Source of the DNA: Desulfobulbaceae bacterium
Lineage (GTDB): Bacteria; Desulfobacterota; Desulfobulbia; Desulfobulbales; Desulfobulbaceae
Assembly: GCA_011389815.1 (NCBI GenBank)
Contig: JAABTP010000011.1
Location: 1-50,086, forward strand
DNA length: 50,086 bases
Direction: 5' to 3'
Below the pieces are notes generated by a model. The model was given only the letters and a program-made list of their open reading frames with translations. It did not search any database and was not told the DNA's origin. Of this stretch, positions 41,872 through 50,009 are shown piece after piece. The first letter of the stretch is position 1, and each line of letters begins with the position of its first letter. The translations under genes and the position numbers were made by a program.

Positions 41872-43409
41872 GAGGTATGTTCTTCTCCTTCTGCACTGTT
41901 AAGCTGTAGTTTAATTTCAAAGCGAATGCCTTCGCCTTGCTTACCATTGGTTGCAGACACAATATTTACTGCTGCGTAACGATCTGATGCAGTAAGCAGG
42001 CTCTTAATGGTGTTGACATTTTTAAAGGCATCTGTTGTTCCTGTCATTTTGACGGAATCCTGATCAATAATCAACCGGGTGATATGCAGGTCAAGAGTCT
42101 CTGGAATTCGGGCTGAGATATCATAGAGAACGAAGAGTACCCGCTTTTCTTCGCTGAAAATCGGCATGGAAACAGACATGGTGTCCATCCCCTGTAGTTT
42201 AGAGCGCATATGGAGGAGCGGATCTCCACTGGGGCGTATTCCTGGAAAAGATTGTTGAAACACCTGTGTCATTTGCGTTGACAGCCTATCATGTTTCTTT
42301 TCCAGTTGGTGAACATCGCCAAAGAGGTAGCCTAAAGTCAGCAGAATAAAGCCACCAACTGTGGCTGCTGCTCCGATGAGCTGTTTTTTTGAGCCCAGCA
42401 GGTAATGTGGCAGGGAAAATTCGTCTTTGCGGAAGTTGAAACTCGTTGCTTTTCTTCCAGCTTTGGCAGCCTGTAACGCCAAGGCCAAAGGTCGGTCAAA
42501 GAGTTCAGGTTTCCATTGACCAGCAATATCTGCTGTCAGAGTCACAGTATCTATACGGACCAAATCAGATTGTTTCACTGGCAGGCCGAGTTCTGAAGCG
42601 ACCTTTTTCTGAAATCCCTGATCGAGCAGCATAGAGCCGGTAAGCAGAATGTAATCTGGTTGCAGGTTGTTGGAAAATTGATACGTGAAGATGTCTATAC
42701 TTTGTTCAACCGTGTGGCAAATCTGCTTGACAGCCTGTTCAGCCTTGTCTGGATCGTCTGTATGAATTTCTTTTCCATCAAAGGAGAAAAGGGTTTCTGT
42801 AAAAACCTCGGTTGGGTAGGGCAGCTCTCGCATAAAAGCAACAGCACCATGTTGAACAATAGCGATGGTGGCAGCAGAGGTTGCACAGGAAAGCACGATA
42901 AAATTTTCTGATTCCTGATCGGTCTGGCTCAGGCATTCTGCCAGCACAAAGTCAGTTGGACAAATTTTGTTTGGCTCCACTCCCTGTTCGCGAAAGACTG
43001 AGAGGTGCCGGGCCATGCGTTCTTTTTCAAGAGCAGCAGCCACCAGCTGGGTTTCTCCCTTTTCCTCATCCACCATTGCAGGATTGGTGGTGATAATGTG
43101 TTGATCAGCTGGAAGGAGCAGCTGTTCATCAAGTTCAAAAGGAAGGATTTGCTCTATCTTTTTACTATCAGTAAAGGGTAGAGTGATATTGCGCAGGCTC
43201 AGTTGCGAAAGGCCAAGGCCGATATCACAGCGTCCTTTGCCAGAATATTGCAGTTCTTCCAGCAAAAGAGGAAGTTGCTCTGAAAGCTGGTTTTCCTCAT
43301 CAAGCTGACAAAAGGCGCAGGCAACCGCATTGCTCTCTTTACCGTTTCTGGAAACAGTTACTCCGGTTACCAGATCATCACTGATATCTATGCCCCAAAA
43401 AAGTGTCAC
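41868..43409 (-). CDS. gspL: Type II secretion protein GspL
   Basis: Cytoplasmic-to-periplasmic platform protein that recruits GspE. The 513-residue product has an actin-like (PilM-like) N-terminal domain (FWGIDISDDLVTGV; ILPFELDEQLLLPADQH; VVLSCATSAATIAIVQHG; LTGSMLL), one membrane helix at about 310-330 (QLIGAAATVGGFILLTLGYLFG), and a periplasmic ferredoxin-like domain (LDLHITRLIIDQDSVKMTGTTD). The start GTG 43409 lies eight bases after the stop of the Rpn gene. Length is larger than PilM, consistent with a fused GspL. Confidence 0.87.
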   Translation of the reverse strand: MTLFWGIDISDDLVTGVTVSRNGKESNAVACAFCQLDEENQLSEQLPLLLEELQYSGKGRCDIGLGLSQLSLRNITLPFTDSKKIEQILPFELDEQLLLPADQHIITTNPAMVDEEKGETQLVAAALEKERMARHLSVFREQGVEPNKICPTDFVLAECLSQTDQESENFIVLSCATSAATIAIVQHGAVAFMRELPYPTEVFTETLFSFDGKEIHTDDPDKAEQAVKQICHTVEQSIDIFTYQFSNNLQPDYILLTGSMLLDQGFQKKVASELGLPVKQSDLVRIDTVTLTADIAGQWKPELFDRPLALALQAAKAGRKATSFNFRKDEFSLPHYLLGSKKQLIGAAATVGGFILLTLGYLFGDVHQLEKKHDRLSTQMTQVFQQSFPGIRPSGDPLLHMRSKLQGMDTMSVSMPIFSEEKRVLFVLYDISARIPETLDLHITRLIIDQDSVKMTGTTDAFKNVNTIKSLLTASDRYAAVNIVSATNGKQGEGIRFEIKLQLNSAEGEEHTS

Positions 43410-43417
43410 CCGCTCTC

Positions 43418-44443
43418 TTACTGTCCGAATTCGGTCAAAGATTTTACCAGCACAGCCTGCTGCAAAAGCCGCTCCAGTCTGCTCAGGTCATCGCAGTTGA
43501 CGATCTTTTTCTGTGTCATATCTGGAAGCCTCCCAAAGCGGACTTCCAGAACCTTGAGCACTGCTTTCCGGGCTTCCTCAAGCTGCCCCGTGCTTCTTCC
43601 CTGCTCAAGCCCCAAAGTGATCCCTAAGTCCCTTCCTTGCTCAAGCCCCAAATCTCTTCCCTGCTCAAGCCCCTGAAGCCGTCCCTCCTCTCTGGCTATC
43701 CGTTCCGTGCTGGTTATGTACGGCATCTTTCTCTCCTCCTCAAATGCTTCCAGTTCCTTTTTAAACTCCAACGCCTTGGGCTTCGGTAGTTTCAGCACAT
43801 AGTCGATAAATCGGTACAGTCTGAAAATCTGTTCTTTGCTGTAGTTTTTCTGGTACAATTCCTTAGTCAGTTCCATTCTGAAGCTGTAGCGTTTGTCCAC
43901 ATCTCCCCCAGAGTGCAGTTTGGCCAGCTGCACTCTGGTCACAACAGCAAACGGGTTGTTGCTTTTCGCAGTTTCCTCAGTATCAAAGTCCAGCAGCTTA
44001 ATCACCGGAAAAGTGAACTCAACCGAGCAACCGAATTGCTCCCGCAGAAAACGGCATGGCCTGAAGTCCTTGCTCCTGTCAACGAGAACCGCGATACTGA
44101 CGACATCCTGCCGATACTTATCGAATATTCTGTAGTTGTACACATACATCCTTTCCTCAAAGCTGTCGTCCCTGTTGCCCTGCACTTCGATATGAATTAG
44201 AATCCACCTGACCGCTCCACTGTTGAGCAGGCGTACCTCAAGCAACTTGTCCGCCTCGCGCTTGATGTTGTCGCTATCGCAGAGGATCTCGTTTAACTCC
44301 TTGTCCAGGAACCTTATTTCCTTAGAAAAATCTATGGCTTTGTGCAAATCTGGCAGGTAGAAACGGAAAAAATCCTCGGTGAAATCTTCGATGATATCTT
44401 TCCATCCACCGTCCATGTCTGAAGGAGGTATTTGGTTGTTCAT
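43418..44443 (-). CDS. Rpn-family (PD-(D/E)XK) recombination-promoting nuclease/putative transposase inside the gsp operon
   Basis: A 341-residue protein. The N-terminal nuclease core shows FTEDFFRFYLPDLHKAIDF, DKLLEVRLLNSG and WILIHIEVQGNRDDSFEERMYVYNYRIFDKY, with the E-x-Q of the PD-(D/E)XK site. The C-terminal part has a tandem nine-residue repeat (GLEQGRDLG, about 262-285), then RFGRLPD and a helical end. Rpn proteins are DNA nucleases with a debated role in recombination. Its ATG overlaps the gspK stop (ATGA) and its stop is eight bases before gspL, so it is seated exactly between two genes rather than cutting one. Confidence 0.85.
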   Translation of the reverse strand: MNNQIPPSDMDGGWKDIIEDFTEDFFRFYLPDLHKAIDFSKEIRFLDKELNEILCDSDNIKREADKLLEVRLLNSGAVRWILIHIEVQGNRDDSFEERMYVYNYRIFDKYRQDVVSIAVLVDRSKDFRPCRFLREQFGCSVEFTFPVIKLLDFDTEETAKSNNPFAVVTRVQLAKLHSGGDVDKRYSFRMELTKELYQKNYSKEQIFRLYRFIDYVLKLPKPKALEFKKELEAFEEERKMPYITSTERIAREEGRLQGLEQGRDLGLEQGRDLGITLGLEQGRSTGQLEEARKAVLKVLEVRFGRLPDMTQKKIVNCDDLSRLERLLQQAVLVKSLTEFGQ

Positions 44444-45510
44444 TGTATCTTCCAGTACAGCAGAACCTGCTCCTGATTTTCTTTGCGCTGGATGATTCCT
44501 TCGCCAATCCGTTGCAGACCTTGTTCCGTAGCAGTTACAGTTATTTTAAACAAGTTACTTTCAGTTGTCACCAGAGCAGAGTCAAAGGTGATATCCCCGG
44601 GAAACCCCGGAACATTGCGGTACCAGGTGACCTGATTAAGCATTTCTTGATTCACTTCATCTTCTCTGAACGAGATCATGTCAGCAGCAAGTTCTTCAGT
44701 CATATCATCGTGAAGGGCCTGAAGAACCAGTACAGGTGCTGTGTTGATATTGACCATACCCGGTTGCGCACCATTGGTCAAATAAGCAATGAGATGAGAG
44801 GTGGTATTTGCCTTGTTTTTCAGCTCGCTGTAAAGAATTTTTTGCTTCCATCCCTTCACCAATGCCAGGTCATCTATCAAGGACATAGGCCCATTAGCCG
44901 GAACATAGGGAGGATCAAGACTGCTGTAGTATCCTTTTTCCGCACCGTTTTCTTCTGTTTCATCGTTCTCATCCAACCAATCCATCAGACTGTCCAGCAT
45001 AATAGCGGCTTGATTCTCGCCAAGCTCTTCAATGCCAAGGTTCTCCAGGAGGAGGAAACGCTTCCAGAGGCTTCGCTGAAGTTTTTCCGGGTCTTTCTTC
45101 TTGTCTTTCCCTTTTTGTTTTTTCTTCCAGGCCTTTTTTTCTTTCTCTGTCCAGACCAAGGCATTGGCCTGTAAGCGGCCAGACAGGTCTGTTACTGTAA
45201 TATCCATGGAACCAGAAAAAAGTTGGCTGATCAGCGGTGAATCAATGACTCCCCAGCTATCCCATGAAGAATCTGATGCATCTCCTTCCTCATTTTTCTG
45301 CTGATCAGCAAGGAGAGCTGCCCGTGCAAGGTTAAGTCCGGACAGGAGCATGGCATCCAGGCGTACTGCTCTGCTTTGATTGACAGCAGCCTGCATCTGT
45401 CCATTCACTGAGGTGCTGAGGCGTACAGTGACCGCAACCAGAAAGGCAACAGTCAGCAATGCCAGAACCAGGGCCATGCCTGAACGGTCACGGAGAAAGG
45501 ATAATGACAT
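44440..45510 (-). CDS. gspK: Type II secretion minor pseudopilin GspK
   Basis: A 356-residue protein starting with a prepilin-like leader FLRDRSGMALVLALLTVAFLVAVTVRLST (residues 5-33), lacking the glutamate at +5 as is usual for GspK, the tip pseudopilin. The globular domain contains NALVWTEKEKK, FLLLENLGIEELGENQA, MLDSLMDWLDENDETEENG, VNINTAPVLVLQAL and GFPGDITFDSALVTTESNLFKITVTA, typical GspK blocks. A lysine-rich insertion (KKAWKKKQKGKDKKKDPEK) is unusual. The ATG overlaps the gspJ stop by one base (TAATG). Confidence 0.9.
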   Translation of the reverse strand: MSLSFLRDRSGMALVLALLTVAFLVAVTVRLSTSVNGQMQAAVNQSRAVRLDAMLLSGLNLARAALLADQQKNEEGDASDSSWDSWGVIDSPLISQLFSGSMDITVTDLSGRLQANALVWTEKEKKAWKKKQKGKDKKKDPEKLQRSLWKRFLLLENLGIEELGENQAAIMLDSLMDWLDENDETEENGAEKGYYSSLDPPYVPANGPMSLIDDLALVKGWKQKILYSELKNKANTTSHLIAYLTNGAQPGMVNINTAPVLVLQALHDDMTEELAADMISFREDEVNQEMLNQVTWYRNVPGFPGDITFDSALVTTESNLFKITVTATEQGLQRIGEGIIQRKENQEQVLLYWKIQ

Positions 45511-46214
45511 TATTCCTCCTCTGGTTTGCCCTGAATGAGGCCGGTGGGCAGCAATACGCTTGTCTGAAAGACCGTTGTTCGCTCTTCTTCTTTATTTCGC
45601 CAAAATTCCAGGCGACAGGTTACAGCAGCAGGCAGACGTCGTTTTGCTGCAGCCTCTTCATCACCATCTTGAACCGTGGTGTCCCAGCTCTCCTGCTGTG
45701 TTCCTGTATGATCATGATAGGTAAAACGCACAGAGCGGAGTTGATTTGCGAGAATATAGGCATCAACCTCATTGTTTTCGTTACCCTCTTCTCGTGGTCG
45801 TTGGAGAACATCGCTGCGCAAAAGCACCAAATGACCATCATGGTTTGGGTCTGATTGCACAGCATAGCTGACTCTGGCCATGCCCGGACTGTCATTTTCC
45901 GGATCAAAAACAAGATGGGCTAAGGAGGAGAAAGAGAGCAGAATGCCCTGGTCACCAGTACTGGTTCCCTGCTCACCAATGAATTCCCAGTCTTGGGTCA
46001 ATAGTGCTGAACTCAGATCCTCGCTGATCCGTTCCATAGCGACCTGGGCCTGAAACGAGATCTCTCCTTGTTTGAGAGTAGCATCAATAGCATTAATGGA
46101 ACCAGACAGGGCAACGGTCACCATAGCCACCACCAGACCGAGGATGGAGATCGCCAGCATGATTTCCAGCAAGGTAAAGCCTGACTCAGCACCGGACTGA
46201 TGTGGACTGGACAC
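45510..46214 (-). CDS. gspJ: Type II secretion minor pseudopilin GspJ
   Basis: A 234-residue pseudopilin. The cleavage site is ESGFTLLEIMLAISILGLVVAMVTVAL (G then F+1, glutamate at +5), followed by IDATLKQGEISFQAQVAMERISEDL and a beta-rich C-terminal domain. The GTG at 46214 begins two bases after the gspI stop, in operon order I-J-K. It belongs to the tip complex I-J-K. Confidence 0.9.
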   Translation of the reverse strand: MSSPHQSGAESGFTLLEIMLAISILGLVVAMVTVALSGSINAIDATLKQGEISFQAQVAMERISEDLSSALLTQDWEFIGEQGTSTGDQGILLSFSSLAHLVFDPENDSPGMARVSYAVQSDPNHDGHLVLLRSDVLQRPREEGNENNEVDAYILANQLRSVRFTYHDHTGTQQESWDTTVQDGDEEAAAKRRLPAAVTCRLEFWRNKEEERTTVFQTSVLLPTGLIQGKPEEE

Positions 46215-46216
46215 GC

Positions 46217-46627
46217 TTATTCCCCTTCTATTGGCTCAATCTCAGCCATGATAACAGAACGGAGCCTGAAGACCTGGCTCTCATCTTCGTAGCGGCTGAC
46301 CTCAAGAGTAACAAGCTTGAGCATACCCTCAATGCCTGTTATGCCGGTTTCATCCTCATACAATTCCCTGACCTCGGTCTGCCAGGTGTAATCCGCAAAT
46401 GCATCATCAAAGTCTCCTGATGTGCTGCTTAAGACATCAAAGCCTTCCAGTTGCAGTTCTGTCAGCTTTTGCCGGGCCAGCATGGCTGCATTGGTTTCAA
46501 AGCGGGAGATACCTGCAATGGAAATACTCTGCGACTGGGAACCCAGAAGAGAGACAAAGGTCATGGCGATGATTGCCACTGCCACCATAACCTCAAGAAG
46601 GGTGAAGCCGTTTTGCGATGCGTTCAT
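46217..46627 (-). CDS. gspI: Type II secretion minor pseudopilin GspI
   Basis: A 136-residue pseudopilin: QNGFTLLEVMVAVAIIAMTFVSLLGSQSQS at the N-terminus (cleavage after G7, glutamate at +5), then ISRFETNAAMLARQKLTELQLEGF, a block typical of GspI. Its ATG overlaps the gspH stop by four bases. Confidence 0.92.
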   Translation of the reverse strand: MNASQNGFTLLEVMVAVAIIAMTFVSLLGSQSQSISIAGISRFETNAAMLARQKLTELQLEGFDVLSSTSGDFDDAFADYTWQTEVRELYEDETGITGIEGMLKLVTLEVSRYEDESQVFRLRSVIMAEIEPIEGE

Positions 46628-47172
46628 CTGCTCACAATTATCCGGTCATTTTCAAGCGTAACATAACCATCAAGGATTCGTGCAAGCCCGAGAAAGGGAG
46701 ACAGTATAACAGTACGTTGATCTCCAGTATCGTTTTCTAAATGAATAGCTGCTTTTCGGGTATACCCTTTGCTGGTAAAAAGTATCCCTGTCTCATTATT
46801 ATGTACTGTAGTATTCGCTGTCAGCGTCTCGTTCTCTGGCGTTTCTATGCCTGCCAGTCTCACAGAATCATCCAGCGTGACCCGCAAAAAGGCTTTATTC
46901 TGTTCTTCCTCTTCCATTTCCGGTATCCTTGTAACCGGTACAGTAACAAATTCTTTTGTATCAGGATCAAAGCGCAGGGTATAGCTGGTATGCCTGGCTC
47001 TGGCCTCTTGCGCTGTTGCCGTGACCAGGCTGACAATGCGCTGGGCTGTTGCACTGAGTTCATTGCTGTACAGGCTGGCTTGGATTTTAGGCATCGTAAA
47101 AACGGCTGTCAGGGAGATCAACACCATGACAACGATCAGTTCAAGAAGGGTAAAGCCCTGTTGCTTGGTCAT
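46624..47172 (-). CDS. gspH: Type II secretion minor pseudopilin GspH
   Basis: A 182-residue protein with leader QQGFTLLELIVVMVLISLTAVFTMPKIQASL (glutamate at +5) and the long beta-rich C-terminal domain of GspH (TAQEARARHTSYTLRFDPDTKEF). It starts nine bases after the gspG stop. Order G-H-I-J-K is the canonical one. Confidence 0.9.
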   Translation of the reverse strand: MTKQQGFTLLELIVVMVLISLTAVFTMPKIQASLYSNELSATAQRIVSLVTATAQEARARHTSYTLRFDPDTKEFVTVPVTRIPEMEEEEQNKAFLRVTLDDSVRLAGIETPENETLTANTTVHNNETGILFTSKGYTRKAAIHLENDTGDQRTVILSPFLGLARILDGYVTLENDRIIVSR

Positions 47173-47181
47173 GATTCCCAG

Positions 47182-47652
47182 CTATTGATCCCAGCTATTG
47201 ATATCAGCATTCATGCCTTCACCGCCAGGTTCGTTATCAGCTCCATAGGACATGAGATCAAAATCGTCGTGCAAACCAGGACTGATGTAAATAAAATCAT
47301 TGTCCCAGGGGTCTGTCGGGACAGCATTTTTGTCCAGATAGCCACCATCACGCCAGTTCTTGGCCAGCTTGCCTGTTGAAGGGGGTTCTATCAGGGCCTG
47401 TAATCCCTGATCAGTGGTAGGATATTTGCCATTATCCAGTTTATACAGCTTTAATGCCTGGCTGATTGCTCCGATATCGACCTCTGCCTTGGTGCGCCGG
47501 GCCTCATCAGGGCGATCCATGATACGGGGGACAATCATACCTGCAAGAATACCAAGGATCACAATGACCACCATGAGTTCAATCAGGGTGAAGCCTTGCT
47601 CGTTGTGCAGTATGGATCTGTTCTTCTTTTGGTTGTTGCTATTGTTTTTCAA
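47182..47652 (-). CDS. gspG: Type II secretion major pseudopilin GspG
   Basis: A 156-residue major pseudopilin: cleavage site [29 protein letters not shown] (residues 18 on; F+1, E+5), then the GspG calcium-site region with [37 protein letters not shown] and [15 protein letters not shown], the signature of GspG. The start codon is TTG 47652, preceded by a GGTGG ribosome site; no ATG lies nearby in frame. It is the first gene of the operon. Confidence 0.95.
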   Translation of the reverse strand: MKNNSNNQKKNRSILHNEQGFTLIELMVVIVILGILAGMIVPRIMDRPDEARRTKAEVDIGAISQALKLYKLDNGKYPTTDQGLQALIEPPSTGKLAKNWRDGGYLDKNAVPTDPWDNDFIYISPGLHDDFDLMSYGADNEPGGEGMNADINSWDQ

Positions 47653-47870
47653 AGTGCCACCTTTTATTATCTAGGTATCATCTTGTTATGAAATTGTTTT
47701 TCTTTAAAAAGTTTTTGAACTGCATAGGTAAAGCGAACTTTTCTTTTCAGAAGATATATTGAAAAAAAATATACTGGAAAAAGGGAGGGAATGCCATGCA
47801 AATATTTTTTAAGAGCAGAAAACTGTTGCTGAGGAAATGAATGTTTTGTTGCGGTTAGTGTCCCTTGAAT
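47653..47870. other. Region upstream of the gsp operon
   Basis: About 220 bp of A/T-rich DNA that should hold the operon promoter. I do not see a convincing sigma-70 or sigma-54 match; TTGCAT and TATATT occur on the minus strand but 22 bases apart. No coding frame. Confidence 0.35.
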
Positions 47871-48227
47871 CTACACCGTTCTGATTTCACCGAGCAGGTC
47901 AGGATGACGGTCAAGCAGTTTGAGCAATTTCACCAAAGACAGGGGCGGACGTGTCCTGCCGTTTTCATAGCGCGAAAATGCGTTGATGCCGCCGCCGAAG
48001 ATCTCCGCTGCAGTGCGCTGATCAAGTCCGAGTTTTTTTCGCATCTTGGCGATAAAACTCGGATCGACAATCGCCGCATTGACCTGTTTAGAGAACTCAC
48101 CGCCCACAGGGGTGCTCGGTCGGTACACGTCCTGCCAGATTTTATGATCGGCGTAGGTGGTCATGCTTTTATAAAAATCAGCGGGCGTGAGGGGATCTTT
48201 TCCCTGTTCCGCAAGGGGTACTGACAA
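47871..48227 (-). CDS. MqsA-type antitoxin lacking its zinc domain
   Basis: A 118-residue protein. Residues about 50-118 match the MqsA C-terminal XRE-type DNA-binding domain: FIAKMRKKLGLDQRTAAEIFGGGINAFSRYENGRTRPP..LVKLLKLLDRHPDLLGEIR. The N-terminal zinc-binding domain with CxxC pairs, which holds the MqsR toxin in the known system, is not there; the first 45 residues have no cysteine. No mqsR is present upstream. So it is a truncated or re-purposed antitoxin. The start is TTG 48227; there is no better start. Confidence 0.72.
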   Translation of the reverse strand: MSVPLAEQGKDPLTPADFYKSMTTYADHKIWQDVYRPSTPVGGEFSKQVNAAIVDPSFIAKMRKKLGLDQRTAAEIFGGGINAFSRYENGRTRPPLSLVKLLKLLDRHPDLLGEIRTV

Positions 48228-48287
48228 CAGCCAAAGGGCGATGCGGGGTTTGTTTTTCCATGCTGATATATTAACCTATTTGGTTAG

Positions 48288-48506
48288 TTTCGGCAAGAGC
48301 AGGGAACGGGTTTTATCAGCCTGCAGGAAGGATTGGACACCACCAGCGGGGGCAGGCTGGTCTTTCAGATCTTCGGGGCTTTGGCCGAGTTTGAACGAAA
48401 CCTGATCCGGGAACGGACAAAGGCCGGGCTGGAGGCGGCACGGGCCAGGGGGGAAGGAACATGCCACCCCCCTATTTCCTCTATTGATTTTAAAATCGCT
48501 TGCTAG
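48288..48506 (+). pseudogene. Serine resolvase/invertase fragment
   Basis: The open frame after TAG (48285-48287) reads GFISLQEGLDTTSGGRLVFQIFGALAEFERNLIRERTKAGLEAARARG, from about 48306 to 48460. This is the well-conserved end of the catalytic domain and E-helix of Tn3-type resolvases. The N-terminal catalytic serine region and the C-terminal helix-turn-helix are missing and no start codon precedes it. A scar of a lost transposon or invertase. Confidence 0.85.
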
Positions 48507-48528
48507 CGCACGAACGATTATGTAAAAT
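48500..48528 (+). promoter_or_regulatory. Sigma-70-type promoter of the Phd/PIN module
   Basis: TTGCTA (48500-48505), 17-base spacer and TAAAAT (48523-48528), 37 bp before the antitoxin start. An AAGGAGG ribosome site follows. Confidence 0.5.
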
Positions 48529-48565
48529 AGAGTCGTACGTAAACTTAAGCTAAGGAGGATAATCA

Positions 48566-48796
48566 ATGGCTATCACGGCATCAACCCTGCGGGGCAATAT
48601 CTATAAACTGTTAGATAAAATTCTGGCATCAGGAAAACCTCTGGAGGTGGAAAGAAAAGGAGCGCGGTTGCAAATTATCCCTAAAAAACCAGTATCCAAG
48701 CTATCTCGACTAACAAAACATGCCTGCATACAGGGCAACCCTGAATCAATCATACATTTGGACTGGTCGGATGAGTGGAACAGCGATTTACCTTGA
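48566..48796 (+). CDS. Phd/YefM-family antitoxin
   Basis: A 76-residue protein. The N-terminus MAITASTLRGNIYKLLDKILASGKPLEVERKGARLQIIPK is the Phd/YefM DNA-binding fold (strand, helix, helix, strand); the acidic C-terminus PESIIHLDWSDEWNSDLP would bind the toxin. The ribosome site is AAGGAGG. It overlaps the toxin gene by 26 bp. Confidence 0.88.
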   Translation: MAITASTLRGNIYKLLDKILASGKPLEVERKGARLQIIPKKPVSKLSRLTKHACIQGNPESIIHLDWSDEWNSDLP

Positions 48797-49160
48797 TACC
48801 CATGTCGTAGTCTGGCTGTACAGCGGTGACCTGTCTCTGCTCTCAGAAAAAGCCTGTCAACTCATAGAAGAAAACGAGCTGCTGATTTCCCCACTGGTCC
48901 TGCTTGAACTTCAGTATTTATTTGAAATAAAAAGAATCACGGTTGAACCGACCGTTATTTTTGATTCGCTTGCGGAGAGCATAGGGCTGGAAAAATGCCG
49001 TGCATCTTTTGCACGGGTGATTACGGAAGCCATGCGGATCTCGTGGACGAGAGACCCTTTTGACAGGATCATCACCGCTACGGCAATGATTCATCAGGCT
49101 GGTTTGCTGACCAAGGATGAGATGATCAGGCAGGAGTGTGGGTTGGCGGTTTGGGACTGA
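48771..49160 (+). CDS. PIN-domain toxin (VapC-like)
   Basis: A 129-residue protein, IYLDTHVVVWLYSGD at the N-terminus (first Asp), SPLVLLELQYL (Glu), DPFDRIITATAMIHQAGLLTKDEMI (central and last Asp). These are the four acidic residues of an active PIN ribonuclease of the Phd-partner type. The start 48771 lies within the antitoxin gene, a usual overlap. A terminator follows at 49187. Confidence 0.9.
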   Translation: MSGTAIYLDTHVVVWLYSGDLSLLSEKACQLIEENELLISPLVLLELQYLFEIKRITVEPTVIFDSLAESIGLEKCRASFARVITEAMRISWTRDPFDRIITATAMIHQAGLLTKDEMIRQECGLAVWD

Positions 49161-49186
49161 CCGGCCCCAAAAATGGTGCGGCTCAC

Positions 49187-49225
49187 AAATCCCATCCTGC
49201 GTTTGGTTTGCGGGATGGGATTTTT
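49187..49225 (+). terminator. Rho-independent terminator after the PIN toxin
   Basis: AAATCCCATCCTGC (49187-49200) pairs with GCGGGATGGGATTT (49210-49223) with one T/G wobble, followed by TT. Confidence 0.85.
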
Positions 49226-49449
49226 CGTTTCAATGCCGCAGTGTTTGTAGTGCATGGGATGCATCACATGGCTGGAGCAGCAAGGACAGCCTGGATTGCC
49301 TCCAGGTTGTTGTCCGGCATGTGTCGGCAGGAAAACAGCAGAATATCATACTGATAATTTCACCTGACCTTCAACGGGCTGTTTTTCATAGCTAACCGTG
49401 TTATACTCCATGAAAATGCTTTTTAATCATAACATTGGAGGATGCACTT

Positions 49450-49887
49450 ATGTTAACAAACGAACTCAATTGGTTTTTCTGGGTATTCAGTAAAGATTTT
49501 CGTCTAAACAGTATAGAGGCCTTCCAAACGCTTATTTTCCTGGCACTCGCCCAGTTTTTTGGTTTTTATAACCCCAAAGAACTTGCTGATTATTTAGGAA
49601 TTAACACCCATGCGCTCTATAGGCACTTGAGATCATTTAGTGTTTACAGTATAAAGAGTATGCTTCTGAAATTTATGGTTAAACAAGCTGCTGAAGAACT
49701 AAAAAAGGTATTAAAAAAAAGTCCATCAACAATTTCCAGGAGTGGCATTACATTATCGGTAGATAACAGTGTAATTGATCGTTTTGGAAAAATGTTCCGT
49801 TGCACATATTCATGGTATAGCGGGAGATGGAAAAAAGTTGTAAATGGAAATGATCTACTTCCTGAATCCGTGAAGCTAATGCAATAA
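49450..49887 (+). pseudogene. N-terminal part of a DDE transposase
   Basis: ATG 49450 (GGAGG upstream) opens a 145-codon frame: a helical N-terminal part (IEAFQTLIFLALAQFFGF, NPKELADYLGINTHALYRHLRSF, which looks like a helix-turn-helix) and SVDNSVIDRFGKMFRCTYSWYSGRWKKVV, the first aspartate strand of a DDE transposase. The protein stops at VKLMQ well before the other catalytic residues, so at least half is missing. I cannot assign the IS family. The following 120 bp before the terminal repeat are A/T-rich with no coding frame. Confidence 0.7.
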
Positions 49888-50009
49888 AAAAGCATTTGAT
49901 ATAAAATTAATATATTAATTTTTAAGGATAAAATGTATAGTAAGTACCTGTCTGAAAATTTAACCCAGCAGGTGAAAAATGAAACGTTTTATTCTTGAAC
50001 AGTCCTCTG

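Noticed and set aside
49136-49395. Two overlapping plus-strand frames after the PIN toxin.
   Set aside because: They run through a strong terminator hairpin and have no ribosome site or family motif.
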